Shown: positions 61,501-62,624 of the stretch, in pieces
How the letters are laid out: each line of letters begins with the position of its first letter
Numbering within the stretch: the stretch's first letter is position 1
Assembly: GCF_964340395.1 (NCBI RefSeq)
Contig: NC_135552.1
Location: 20,548,681 to 20,612,680 of the forward strand
Length of the DNA: 64,000 nucleotides
DNA from: Glandiceps talaboti
Taxonomy: Eukaryota; Hemichordata; Enteropneusta; Spengelidae
Reading direction: 5' to 3'
Translations under genes and position numbers: made by a program
The notes under the pieces: model-generated
The model's database searches: none
Seen by the model: only the letters and a program-made list of their open reading frames with translations
What the model was told of the DNA's origin: nothing

Positions 61501-62624
61501 TTAAGAGCGGCACATACTCTCTTAGGTAACATAACAAGACATAGAACATCAACTTACCATATAACCGTCAATTAATGTCGGAGTGCGGATTCCACGAGTC
61601 ATAGAGAAGTTGTCGACAGAAATCACCCAGTTTCAACTATGTGACAATTATTTGCAGAAACAAAAACACTATTCGAATGTATCATACATAACGGATCTTT
61701 AACTATTTTAGATGTTTAATTCCTATTGAAGTTTTGTGTGTGAAATTATGTCCTGTAAGTGTGATCGCATAGCTATTTAATGCCTATCGAAATATCAACC
61801 ATACGATTTGGTGATTGCAGATAGAATTTAGACATTGACATGGTACTGATTATGGTTATGCTTACCAAAAGAGGAAGTTTTGCGAACTCGTCCCGAAACA
61901 CTTCTAGCGAGCCTTTCTTACAACTTGAACTTAGTACCTTTTCTTCAGCTTTAGTAAGAAGATTTGTGTCTTTAAGTGCTGTACATAATCTCTAAAATAA
62001 AGTGAAGGTAGAGAATTCAAACACATACCACTTTTATCTGTTAGCATTTATTAGCATTGCAAACAATATCACTTCGACTATCGTACTAGTAGGCTTGGCC
62101 TATATTCGCCTCAAACATTCAACTACATGGCTCTCTGAAAAGAAACGTTTGGTAGGGCACTAATTGGTTGCTGTAATGTTTATTCCTTTTCAAAAAGTTT
62201 AAATATTAGATTTAAAATATCAAACATCATATATTCCGTTACATTTACTTTTTTGCAGGAGTTGAGATAGTGTCCAAAGTTTGTAAAGACTGTCAGACAA
62301 TGCATGAAGGCCAGACTATCAAATAAAAGTCTTGGTTGTTTGTTTGTCCTTAGGGAAAATGTTCGGTTTACACAATGCCAGATCTATATGACTACATGCT
62401 CAGATACTCCCATACTTGGTTAGCACTTATGCCTGTGCTATGCAAAAGTAGGATAGTGTAATGTTTACACTTACAGTAAGTTTTAAAGCTATTAGAAATT
62501 GCGCGATTACATCCAGAAAATCTTTCACTTTTTTCACTCCGTGATCAGCAGTGTTGAAAAAAACTAACAACAGTTTTACTTTCTCAGATGTTTCCATTTT
62601 CTCCTCGGTGTCGCCGTATAATTT
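14695..62624 (-). CDS. TRPM-like cation channel gene with a long array of repeated N-terminal exons (5' end not in window)
   Basis: This is a whole-gene envelope. Thirty-seven exons on the minus strand carry GT-AG borders with matching phases and stay open: 24 repeat exons (about 1,101 codons) followed by 13 channel exons (about 656 codons plus stop). The channel part shows TRPM landmarks in order: a pre-S1 block with a WAI motif, a DLWIGRL motif, a YTAP block before S1, an EEVRQ motif after S2, the S4-S5 linker with KYIGP, a pore with YGEI, S6 with LLLVNLVIAVF, and a TRP helix with LPPPL. TRPM proteins are tetrameric cation channels of the plasma or endosomal membrane. The repeat exons take the place where other TRPMs have MHR or ankyrin-like segments. 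The usual N-terminal SLOG-like region is not in this window and may lie upstream. Being one gene is inferred from phase continuity and shared strand. A separate repeat gene upstream is the alternative. Confidence 0.75.
15425..15524 (-). CDS. Channel exon 12: C-terminal coiled coil
   Basis: 100 nt, phase 1 in and 2 out. Acceptor ACATCAG and donor GTAAGT. Reads ESKKEISEIIQNNF, then SERTEDNTGGELTDRLE, matching the place of the TRPM tetramerisation coil (E-R-x-E-x-x-x-x-R-L-E). Confidence 0.75.
16119..16375 (-). CDS. Channel exon 11: TRP helix and post-TRP segment
   Basis: 257 nt, phase 2 in and 1 out. Acceptor CAACAG and donor GTATGT. The TRP region reads TVGRYNRFSLVEEYLSR, then ILPPPLNIIELL. 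The Trp of the usual W-K-F-Q-R box is Gly here. It ends in a W-rich stretch (HTINWDDG). Confidence 0.85.
16582..16687 (-). CDS. Channel exon 10: outer pore and S6
   Basis: 106 nt, phase 1 in and 2 out. Donor GTAAGT. Short post-filter loop GTDLYPDYPYVVP without the cysteine pair seen in many TRPMs, then S6 with LITALLLVNLVIAVF. Confidence 0.87.
17199..17373 (-). CDS. Channel exon 9: S5 and pore loop with filter
   Basis: 175 nt, phase 0 in and 1 out. Acceptor CTCCACAG, the one that keeps the frame. S5 is LPPFLIIFSICIWSFGAAYH. The pore helix includes SWYMLMEVLSHPYWQIYGEI and is followed by LDEIQ. The Tyr-Gly-Glu filter resembles the TRPM6/7/1/3 type, which lets divalent cations through, rather than the Phe-Gly-Gln of TRPM2/4/8. 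Confidence 0.88.
17822..18091 (-). CDS. Channel exon 8: S3, S4 and S4-S5 linker
   Basis: 270 nt, 90 codons, phase 0. Acceptor TCTCTAG and donor GTAAGG. S3 includes SNWNAVDLFMLSTYYIGLI. S4 carries a single Arg (YVRLLQF). The linker has WKYIGPTFGIIQAMM, equivalent to the TRPM L-G-P-K-x-x-x-I-x-K-M block. Confidence 0.88.
18415..18558 (-). CDS. Channel exon 7: S1 and S2
   Basis: 144 nt, 48 codons, phase 0. Acceptor TTCTCAG and donor GTGAAA. A hydrophobic S1 (IVYAVHILFFSIFLMTDF), a short loop, then S2 ending with EEVRQ, the conserved TRPM motif after S2. Confidence 0.88.
19083..19211 (-). CDS. Channel exon 6: end of pre-S1 and start of S1
   Basis: 129 nt, phase 0 both sides. Acceptor TTACAG and donor GTGAGT. 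Joined to exon 5 it reads ...NVFLW/ILFNVIPIFLWKL, then KAYYTAPATKFTFNF. The Y-T-A-P block just before S1 is diagnostic of TRPM channels. Confidence 0.85.
19379..19783 (+). pseudogene. LINE ORF2 start: basic leader and endonuclease N-terminus, truncated
   Basis: 134 codons. An early Cys-rich segment is followed by a strongly basic stretch (KKGKRGKKGG) and then the first strand of an APE endonuclease, PSVLLANVRSLSTKVDELQ. Stops right after. The next endonuclease part (FTETWLNNQ) continues in the following frame. Confidence 0.65.
19943..20251 (+). pseudogene. LINE endonuclease middle fragment
   Basis: 102 codons containing YIHPRANASKAIEHI and the catalytic GGDFNHC block of APE endonucleases. 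Ended by a stop. Confidence 0.6.
20358..21260 (+). pseudogene. LINE reverse transcriptase, N-terminal part
   Basis: 300 codons. Starts with the pre-RT spacer (DCTDWQVFYETS) and runs into RT motifs: NKYPGPDGICGR, then PNNFRPVALTSLVMKTLEK. The frame is lost after KTLEK by a one-base shift; the expected LDPLQFAYR block is visible in a neighbouring frame near 21,232. Confidence 0.75.
21251..21586 (+). pseudogene. LINE reverse transcriptase, middle part
   Basis: 111 codons with LFADFSSAFNTVQP (the first catalytic Asp region) and TGSPQGCVLSPLLY. Terminated just before the FADD box, which is seen in another frame at about 21,624 (KFADDSALVS). Confidence 0.75.
21895..22299 (+). pseudogene. LINE ORF2 C-terminal part
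   Basis: 134 codons with KKGQQRSYFLRKLASF, FYRPFIESILSFSVICWF, and a terminal R-T-N-R-H-K-N-S-F-I-P block typical of CR1-clade ORF2 ends. The ORF ends close to the 3' UTR. Confidence 0.7.
22484..22863. other. Intron remainder between channel exon 5 and the LINE
   Basis: No further exon is needed here, because exon 5 joins exon 6 in phase. Nothing else is seen. Confidence 0.55.
22864..23086 (-). CDS. Channel exon 5: pre-S1 region up to the DLWIGRL motif
   Basis: 223 nt, phase 2 in and 0 out. Acceptor TTTAG and donor GTATGT. Contains YPEWGRESLMVIS (TRPM W-G-x-x-x-C-L-x-x-A equivalent) and VMKDLWIGRLSSKTENVFLW. A GT inside the DLWIG codons could look like an earlier donor, but using the later one gives phase 0 and an exact join to exon 6. 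Confidence 0.8.
23429..23525 (-). CDS. Channel exon 4: pre-S1 helix
   Basis: 97 nt, phase 1 in and 2 out. Joining to exon 3 gives HLVGAALTGYKILNELAYE, matching the TRPM A-L-x-x-x-K-L-L-x-x-L-A block. Donor GTTAGT. Confidence 0.75.
23648..23714. repeat. (AC)n microsatellite in channel intron 3
   Basis: About 33 AC units, about 120 bases upstream (in transcript sense) of channel exon 4's acceptor. Confidence 0.97.
23908..23961. repeat. (CAAA)n to (CCAA)n compound microsatellite
   Basis: About eight CAAA units followed by five CCAA units. Confidence 0.95.
24208..24333 (-). CDS. Channel exon 3: conserved TRPM pre-S1 helices (WAI motif)
   Basis: 126 nt, phase 1 in and 1 out. Acceptor TTGACAG and donor GTAGGG. 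Reads ATNELFRRDIFFWAIICKQE, then SIAESIFREW. It corresponds to the TRPM block written as (D/N)-L-x-x-W-A-V-L-x-x-R-x-x-L-A. Confidence 0.75.
24498..24720. repeat. Compound microsatellite (TGAA)n-(TCAA)n-(CCAA)n-(CCAAA)n
   Basis: Four successive blocks, each differing from the previous by a single base change or insertion per unit. It lies in the intron between channel exons 2 and 3. Confidence 0.97.
24950..25079 (-). CDS. Channel exon 2: pre-S1 TRPM region
   Basis: 130 nt, phase 0 in and 1 out. Acceptor AATAG and donor GTATGC. Reads KKKTDEELHRIV, SKVGKLLCRLLP, then RRYLGPVYTKFG. The V/I-G-K-L-L pattern before an aromatic-basic stretch fits the TRPM segment that precedes the WAV block. Confidence 0.65.
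25446..25511 (-). CDS. Channel exon 1: short pre-S1 linker
   Basis: 66 nt, 22 codons. The acceptor TTGACAG gives phase 0 and an open frame (ILFRSDCPSWLQPIKMKY, then VMLK); the nearer acceptor CGCAG would give a stop in the incoming frame. Donor GTAGGT. Not itself recognisable as a TRPM motif, but needed to connect the phases of its neighbours. Confidence 0.55.
25727..25861 (-). CDS. Last repeat exon (B-like, copy B0), bridges the array to the channel
   Basis: 135 nt, 45 codons, phase 0, acceptor TTCTAG, donor GTAAGT. Starts KLCSALEKKETLSEDDIK and ends EAFRDTLGQLYVT. It is clearly related to the B type (LC.AL, an acidic turn, then F-R-D) but is the most divergent copy, which suggests it is the ancestral or most constrained one. 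Both other reading frames hit stops, so phase 0 is fixed. Confidence 0.68.
25862..28142. other. Intron between A1 and the last repeat exon
   Basis: No exon is seen on the minus strand. It contains plus-strand copies of two short motifs that recur in every array unit (at 26,890-27,040 and 27,925-28,110), and a short (GAAT)n at 26,351. Confidence 0.6.
26460..26748 (+). repeat. Possible 3' end of a retroposon
   Basis: Non-coding stretch ending GGAAATAAAG followed by (TATTAT)-type repeats. An AATAAA followed by a short repeat tail is typical of CR1/L2 LINE ends. No coding part is attached. Confidence 0.35.
28143..28292 (-). CDS. Repeat exon, type A (copy A1), last A of the array
   Basis: 150 nt, 50 codons, phase 0, acceptor TTCTAG, donor GTAAGT. 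Starts KLYGGTKEKLVTSEKVKR and carries FFNPTDDRVK and NFLEAIEQFL. An alternative upstream donor GTAAGA at the end of the exon would remove three codons. It joins in frame to the B-like exon at 25.8 kb. Confidence 0.65.
28944..29034 (-). repeat. Left, inverted copy of an array-unit segment
   Basis: Reads as the reverse complement of 36,896-36,990 (shared GATTAATTTG with a CACGCGTGG palindrome at the edge). In other units this segment is in the opposite orientation, so it was inverted or inversely duplicated here. Confidence 0.65.
29640..30690 (+). mobile_element. Non-autonomous element with about six 146-bp tandem repeats, microsatellite and terminal hairpin (HINE/pearl-like)
   Basis: The word TTATGCAAAT recurs at 29,731, 29,878, 30,023, 30,169 and 30,316, with a variant at 30,462: steps of 147, 145, 146, 147 and 146 bases. 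After the repeats come an ACAG/AC microsatellite (30,596-30,647) and a perfect hairpin at 30,661-30,684. The layout of tandem core, microsatellite and short palindrome is that known for Helentron-derived non-autonomous elements (HINE, DINE-1, pearl). The family assignment is inference: I see no CTRR-type Helitron end. Confidence 0.6.
30661..30684. repeat. Perfect hairpin (ACCTCCCGTA / TACGGGAGGT)
   Basis: Two 10-base arms, ACCTCCCGTA and TACGGGAGGT, around a CCCT spacer. The left part of the arm (CCTCCCGTAAAGG) also occurs at 29,709, near the start of the 146-bp repeats. Confidence 0.9.
31488..31547. repeat. (TTTA)n microsatellite
   Basis: About 15 uninterrupted TTTA units. Confidence 0.97.
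32425..32580 (-). repeat. Duplicate of the LINE-fragment end
   Basis: A direct copy of 33,347-33,490 (shared words GTGGTTGGCCAGGAGATCAC and ATAACTTATTACATATG), with a few substitutions. Both copies flank the 32.6-33.3 kb repeat element, so a segmental duplication or the element's own ends carry them. Confidence 0.65.
32600..33345 (-). mobile_element. Second copy of the AT-rich tandem-repeat element, reverse orientation
   Basis: Contains the same words as the element at 29.7-30.7 kb, but on the other strand: a CTGT/GT microsatellite at 32,627-32,675, then TTAGGTTTTGGTAAA, TAATGATTTTCGGTAATTAG and ATATCTCAAGAATGCA, the last block recurring about 300 bases later (33,056-33,138). No coding capacity. 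Confidence 0.6.
33380..33838 (-). pseudogene. Chimeric retroelement fragment: Penelope-like RT end joined to LINE endonuclease
   Basis: An open frame of 152 codons. Residues 1-45 (HPSLKFSLVSS, YLDLVIYKGHK, THTKPTDT) match the pattern of the C-terminal RT part of Penelope-like elements, whose FLD...YTKPTDTH block is characteristic. From RLIGVEL onward (ICAYLPTCSRDNYDDYLSYL, VIVLGDFNS) the pattern is the APE-type endonuclease of CR1-like LINEs. The two parts read through without a stop at TDT/RLI. Truncated on both sides, so surely non-functional as an element. Confidence 0.6.
34138..34536 (+). pseudogene. Possible LINE ORF2 fragment (spacer between endonuclease and RT)
   Basis: A 132-codon frame. 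Only its middle (CDWQALFTSNEQTQFDRVLY, then STMFKYH) resembles the region before the reverse transcriptase in CR1/Jockey-type elements, where DW, F and a spaced Tyr/His pattern recur. There are no catalytic motifs. It could equally be chance. Confidence 0.3.
34550..34814. mobile_element. Small foldback element (MITE-like) with a minisatellite core
   Basis: The ends form a short inverted repeat: AGGCCATGTCCAT on the left and ATGGACATGGCCT on the right. The interior is made of repeated CTTGTGAGCAC, GACATACTATC and CTTGTGAAGC words separated by A-runs. No coding capacity. A target duplication is not clear (TTTA-like on both sides). Confidence 0.6.
35424..35545 (+). repeat. 24-bp minisatellite, about five units (GCTCACAAGATAGTAT type)
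   Basis: Units of roughly 24 bases, each containing TGCTCACAAGATAGTA with small changes. It is the same motif, in opposite orientation, as the core of the small element at 34,550-34,814. Confidence 0.8.
35979..36767 (-). CDS. Retroelement-type zinc-ribbon ORF (ORF1-like protein)
   Basis: About 262 codons from the first ATG, MNLLRCEDCGEL. Residues 6-35 hold two CX2C pairs (CEDC, then CPNC), a zinc ribbon. A central helical block (INELLCFMVNKMNSL, then LCCDHFMDEEVEFAKKTLFD) resembles a domain I associate with ORF1-type proteins of invertebrate non-LTR elements and transposon-linked host proteins. A long coiled-coil-like stretch follows (about 150-215), then a Ser-rich tail ending NIDQLM. It begins exactly where similarity to other array units stops (about 36,778), so it came in as an insertion. 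A single intact frame suggests recent activity or a domesticated gene. Confidence 0.6.
   Translation of the reverse strand: MNLLRCEDCGELSHRVVLRQGDMHLCPNCNGKRFGGSNSSKQDGDRGGQARLTANGVVINELLCFMVNKMNSLTTVVMVKLCCDHFMDEEVEFAKKTLFDLCSNDQSRFRKRQGPNKRLNNVLDIVKLIHEIEEEELPCFVAKDLSKLPPIDMAHVDISLLIGDLKSLRLEMSQLKEFVARPESNDLTSEVQVLRQEICELTSCLEKSPEKSSTDVEIADMSETPLGQRPLSKDVSVTRLPEYNSEKSSVNRSRSRNIDQLM
36896..36990 (+). repeat. Right copy of an inverted repeat bounding the 29-37 kb insertion-rich intron
   Basis: This stretch (key piece CACGCGTAGCAAATTAATC) occurs in normal orientation in other array units (57.6, 60.7 and 63.4 kb). A second copy in reverse orientation lies at 28,944-29,034. Confidence 0.7.
37623..37745 (-). 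CDS. Repeat exon, type C (copy C1), last C of the array
   Basis: 123 nt, 41 codons, phase 0, acceptor CCTAAG, donor GTAAAC. Starts GVCAALKKKGLPSEDKVT, carries KIYRKWYFPQSQED, and ends QEHIK. The next exon, A1, is 9.3 kb away because the intron is filled with mobile elements. Confidence 0.63.
38100..38225 (-). CDS. Repeat exon, type B (copy B1)
   Basis: 126 nt, 42 codons, phase 0, acceptor TTTTAG, donor GTAAGT. Starts RLCTALIDTNLLTKFEEKVL and ends EVFRDEFAKLPFV. Confidence 0.65.
38585..38734 (-). CDS. Repeat exon, type A (copy A2)
   Basis: 150 nt, 50 codons, phase 0, acceptor CCTAG, donor GTAAGT. Starts KLYGDIKKKLVTSEKVKL and ends VKLD. Its middle (NTADDGVITVEDFL) fits an EF-hand loop by the positions of Asn, Asp, Gly, Ile and a final acidic residue, although loop position 3 is Ala. 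Confidence 0.65.
39747..39854 (-). CDS. Repeat exon, type C (copy C2), shortened, next to the LTR element
   Basis: 108 nt, 36 codons, the shortest C copy, phase 0, donor GTAAAT. Starts QICAALKKNEDSKDEV and carries TEIHLKLYPSK in place of the conserved YRKWY. The linker is trimmed in frame. Its acceptor now lies 37 bases from a retrotransposon LTR, which may affect branch-point use. Confidence 0.58.
39892..40578 (+). repeat. 5' LTR of the chromovirus
   Basis: 687 bases, TG...CA ends. It contains a TATA-like TGTATTTAAG tract near 40,252 and AATAAA near 40,317, plausible promoter and polyadenylation signals. The LTR start lies 37 bases from the acceptor of repeat exon C2 (39,854), so the element has replaced most of the normal intron end upstream of that exon. 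Confidence 0.9.
40579..40799 (+). promoter_or_regulatory. Chromovirus leader with likely tRNA primer-binding site
   Basis: The leader begins TGGTGGAGTAAATCC at about 40,580, one base after the LTR. A TGG start at this place is the hallmark of a primer-binding site pairing with the CCA end of a tRNA. I do not assign the tRNA species. No other ORF is seen before the gag-pol ATG. Confidence 0.55.
40800..46091 (+). CDS. Gag-pol polyprotein of the chromovirus, single intact ORF
   Basis: 1,763 codons with no stop or frameshift. Domains in order: gag-like region (residues 1-255); CCHC zinc knuckle CX2CX4HX4C near 262-276; aspartic protease with VDTGSS near 326; reverse transcriptase with YLDD near 751; RNase H with YTDAS near 898; integrase with an HHCC zinc domain near 1207-1250 and D-D-E catalytic motifs (GMDFLGPL near 1273, SDQGSS near 1334, then NGLTERFN); a GPY module near 1512; and a C-terminal chromodomain near 1703-1750 with YRIEKIL, WEGY and NSW. 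Gag and pol share one frame without a recoding site, so protease processing must separate them. It copies RNA into DNA and integrates it. The chromodomain is known in this clade to steer integration to chromatin marks. No env gene is present. The ATG was chosen as the first in the frame after the leader. Confidence 0.95.
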   Translation: MGLDLLPPKFTGDEIVKKWLCKFDAFISLKGYNDDQSLHTFTLLLTGEAERWFVSLPENVAVNWAYVRQAFIGRFQDGGPRWKVDQDLQRIKQSDDENIEEYASRVRDILCRYGRDINGEEILSIFLQGMRRSLFGPVVLKEPTSFREAVNFARLAEMVQDLDGQGKMGVEKSTSDPGASDRDILQQTCDSLTDALNLNTRLHEQLISKMTSQDKPNRDDQHFTSHAVRQNTFKSDPYSRELKNNRNGPTYGGQQIRSGEPVCRLCNRPGHTSPSCVMHSDRRLNSNTCNANLSINSPTLSSISTDKMHNSNLINVKIYGKNVNALVDTGSSVTVVTSKLLKEIPELRRVQIVKSSHDYITVASGGRLPVRGLINIPAIINNRSVLMPAHLVDNLNKPLIIGVDFMKMHRAIIDMAKNKLRLRSKLFMRSADKYLIPAKSECIISARLPSHVGDGILGTTPNIKSLCHLGLVTARVLAKTENDLVPIRIANASDNDVTLRRNTRLGVIKPLSDGDQLYNIDLGASQTYPPIACPLTREQREFFSDFDWTDHDLSDQQLEQLQSVLWQNRDAFVDKSGTLGYCDVIKHRIELNENAKPVSRPPYRVSPDKRKEIRSQLDNLLDQGVITPSTSQYSSPLLLVKKPSGAYRLVIDYRELNKQTVPIVFPLPGLQDCLDMIGDKAPKYFTTLDMTSGFWQLAIDERDSHKTAFVSLDGKYEWNTLPQGLRNSSALFQQTMQHLFRELIWSHLVVYLDDLVVYSNTFDNHLLHINNVLTRLREAGLKLGPKKCHFGRKKIKFLGHILTKDGISADPAKISAVESFPVPTNVSKVKSFLGLAGFYRRFIRDFSKIAHPLHNLLHKNKVFKWTDDCQQAFDTLKQKLVTAPLLGFPQYNDPFILYTDASAFSVGYVLAQKQDKLERPIAYGGRSLSSRERKYSTTEREAIALLHGLSQCDPYLRGNRFTVITDHANLPYLFKMKSPSGRIARWIMRVQEYDFDIQHRPGKKIPHADGLSRREYEQVGSQNSDFSNPDTPAFQPTMSNDIKVDDDNTRGSSTHMANVNMVNLDKSNKSDDSDIDISELYNTLATVASTNSVETSTNCQSQGSVTINDDCVLNDDLHSNTTADRISRLQNSDSHLVPMIKFLTSGDLPNDKKLAKRIANTQANYLLLNGILYHLWSPSGKSALAKDCIRQLVIPRSLQLYVIKRIHDDVTGGHLGTSRCLYAIRSRYYWDGMNKDITDYVASCARCHTRKRGRRFKGHLIPLKVTGVMHRLGMDFLGPLKKTKGGNVHILVVTEYLTKFAWAFAVPNTKAETVAKVLFREIFCTFGFPNSILSDQGSSFMSHVMKEVCRYFDITKKRSSPYMPSVNGLTERFNRTLIDMISIYTNRLGDDWDIFLPSVLFAYRSTPHDTTKMSPFRALFGVEPRLPVDTELIPQLGASHNANLFLEEMARCRNLAVSLAKENIEKAQAKMKKRYDKSAHAENTFKVGDIVYLHHPAVKPGYAKKFHKFFRGPYRIKEQISPVNFKLQHVEGTRPYGKVIHANRLKHAKLRPRRLLSNDDQESIDESDSATQIQSDNHLSHPVNDDNGRDYHMYSDTEIYDLSDTSSESVSESTDHSIQPRKIDKKVAVRKRAERRIARKIAQTTRETRSSSGNRDEVSPHESADTSDSNDTVRSNRTPAPHPIDYDSDSLAGENEYVGDDTYYRIEKILRGRYKNGILEYLIKWEGYPNSDNSWIPRDYLNEVALQSLRENPVVITGKSRPT
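46092..48140 (+). other. Long non-coding 3' region of the chromovirus
   Basis: About 2.05 kb between the gag-pol stop and the 3' LTR. The longest open frames are under 80 codons and show no recognisable domain. The plus strand is T-rich. A purine-rich run (GTGAAGGTGGGCG) ends just before 48,141 and may be the polypurine tract. There is no envelope-like membrane protein or protease site. Confidence 0.6.
48141..48831 (+). repeat. 3' LTR of the chromovirus
   Basis: 691 bases. It matches the 5' LTR base for base over the stretches compared, apart from extra A and T bases in two homopolymer runs. It is followed by the duplicated TTAC and then by normal array-unit sequence. Confidence 0.9.
49202..49333 (-). 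CDS. Repeat exon, type B (copy B2)
   Basis: 132 nt, 44 codons, two codons longer than other B copies. Starts RLCTALKEINLLTKVEFE and ends EVFRETFVKLPFV, donor GTAAGT. The LTR retrotransposon begins about 370 bases further downstream, in the intron between this exon and C2. Confidence 0.65.
49822..49971 (-). CDS. Repeat exon, type A (copy A3), second of an A doublet
   Basis: 150 nt, 50 codons, phase 0. Starts KSYGDTKEKLVTSDKVKM, with Ser in place of Leu at position 2. Its loop reads NNVGDGVKT, the most EF-hand-like after A2. Donor GTAAGT. Confidence 0.65.
50186..50335 (-). CDS. Repeat exon, type A (copy A4), first of an A doublet
   Basis: 150 nt, 50 codons, phase 0, acceptor TTCTAG, donor GTAAGT. 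Starts KLYGNTKKKLVISEKVKL and carries DFLHAIEQYL. It lies 214 bases upstream of another A exon. Confidence 0.65.
51493..51636 (-). CDS. Repeat exon, type C (copy C3)
   Basis: 144 nt, 48 codons, acceptor CCTAAG, donor GTAAAT. Starts QVCAALQENKHLPSKDDV and carries KEIYRNWYSSKSKEDG. The usual end EHIK is changed to TLIK. Confidence 0.63.
51995..52120 (-). CDS. Repeat exon, type B (copy B3), without a preceding A exon
   Basis: 126 nt, 42 codons, phase 0, donor GTAAGT. Starts RLCTTLKDTNLLTKFEEKVL and ends EVFRDEFAKLPLV. The expected A exon between C4b and this copy is absent, so the order here is C-C-B-C. Confidence 0.65.
52926..53048 (-). CDS. Repeat exon, type C (copy C4b), second of a C doublet
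   Basis: 123 nt, 41 codons, phase 0. Same start as C4a but with CTAHKKNKD, and a 21-base in-frame deletion in the acidic linker before NVQEHIK. The intron to C4a is only about 114 bases, the shortest in the array. Confidence 0.62.
53163..53306 (-). CDS. Repeat exon, type C (copy C4a), upstream of a C doublet
   Basis: 144 nt, 48 codons, acceptor CCTAAG, donor GTAAAT. Starts QVCAAHKKNRDLPLGNEV and carries TDIYRKWYSSQSQ. It is followed at once by a near-identical C copy about 114 bases downstream, with the separating intron also duplicated. This is a very recent local tandem duplication. Confidence 0.65.
53693..53818 (-). CDS. Repeat exon, type B (copy B4)
   Basis: 126 nt, 42 codons, phase 0, donor GTAAGC. 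Starts RLCTTLKETNLLTKAEDKVL and ends EEFREKFAKLPFV. Confidence 0.65.
53819..54307 (+). other. Antisense motif pair recurring in A-to-B introns (example unit)
   Basis: On the plus strand this intron carries a pyrimidine-rich acceptor-like TACTTTTTTGCAG, then a short frame (KVCKDYQTMHEGQTIK), and later a second frame (MFDLYHYMLRYSHTWL). Equivalent stretches occur near 27.9, 49.6, 56.4, 59.5 and 62.3 kb. Their conservation may only reflect recent unit duplication. Confidence 0.4.
54308..54457 (-). CDS. Repeat exon, type A (copy A5)
   Basis: 150 nt, 50 codons, phase 0, acceptor TCTAG, donor GTAAGT. Starts KLYGNTEEKMVTSKKVKL and ends ALKLT. Open throughout. Confidence 0.65.
55540..55683 (-). CDS. 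Repeat exon, type C (copy C5)
   Basis: 144 nt, 48 codons, phase 0, donor GTAAAT. It starts QVCAAFKKKKNLPSEDEV, has AIYRNWYSTQS, and ends QEHIK. The acceptor has a short insertion (TATTAAAG instead of CCTAAG). Confidence 0.6.
55988..56113 (-). CDS. Repeat exon, type B (copy B5)
   Basis: 126 nt, 42 codons, phase 0. The acceptor is GTTAG and the donor GTAAGT. It starts GLCTALKQMN, with Gly in place of Arg, and ends EVFREKFVKLPFV. Its mid-part reads KVLSPSSRKDSS. Confidence 0.65.
56587..56742 (-). CDS. Repeat exon, type A (copy A6), two codons longer
   Basis: 156 nt, 52 codons, still phase 0. It starts QLYGDTKEKLVTSEKVKR and ends RLTCT, where a six-base insertion adds two residues before the donor GTAAGT. 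Its FFNPTDD and NFLEAIEQFL residues match copy A1 near the channel more closely than its neighbours, which suggests unit shuffling or conversion. Confidence 0.65.
58654..58797 (-). CDS. Repeat exon, type C (copy C6)
   Basis: 144 nt, 48 codons. The acceptor is CCTAAG and the donor GTAAAT. It starts QVCAALKKNKDLPSEDKV, has the C-type YRKWYSS motif, and ends QEHIK. Open throughout. Confidence 0.65.
59107..59232 (-). CDS. Repeat exon, type B (copy B6)
   Basis: 126 nt, 42 codons, phase 0, donor GTAAGC. Reads RLCTALKDTNLLTKAEEKVL, then DSLEVFRDEFAKLPLV. Open throughout. Confidence 0.65.
59702..59851 (-). CDS. Repeat exon, type A (copy A7)
   Basis: 150 nt, 50 codons, phase 0, acceptor TTCTAG, donor GTAAGT. 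It opens KLYSDTEEKME, with core EKVKMLLVFF and DFLDVIAQFL. It is very close to A8 in both exon and flanking intron, so the two units duplicated recently. Confidence 0.65.
61377..61520 (-). CDS. Repeat exon, type C (copy C7)
   Basis: 144 nt, 48 codons. The acceptor is CCTAAG. It starts RVCAALKKKK and ends QEHIK. The donor is GTATTA, whereas other C copies use GTAAAT or GTAAAC, so this exon may splice weakly or be skipped. Confidence 0.55.
61866..61991 (-). CDS. Repeat exon, type B (copy B7)
   Basis: 126 nt, 42 codons, phase 0. The acceptor is TTTTAG and the donor GTAAGC. It starts RLCTALK and contains LLTKAEEKVL, then EVFRDEFAKLPL. It lies about 480 bases downstream of A8, the usual A-to-B spacing in the array. 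Confidence 0.65.
62475..62624 (-). CDS. Repeat exon, type A (copy A8), first recognised exon in window
   Basis: 150 nt and 50 codons, phase 0 at both ends. The acceptor is TTCTAG and the donor GTAAGT. It opens with KLYGDTEEKM and carries the A-type core EKVK followed by DFL and closes with KLT. It is the most 5' array member found; whatever precedes it lies between here and the window edge or beyond. No in-frame stop. Confidence 0.65.
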
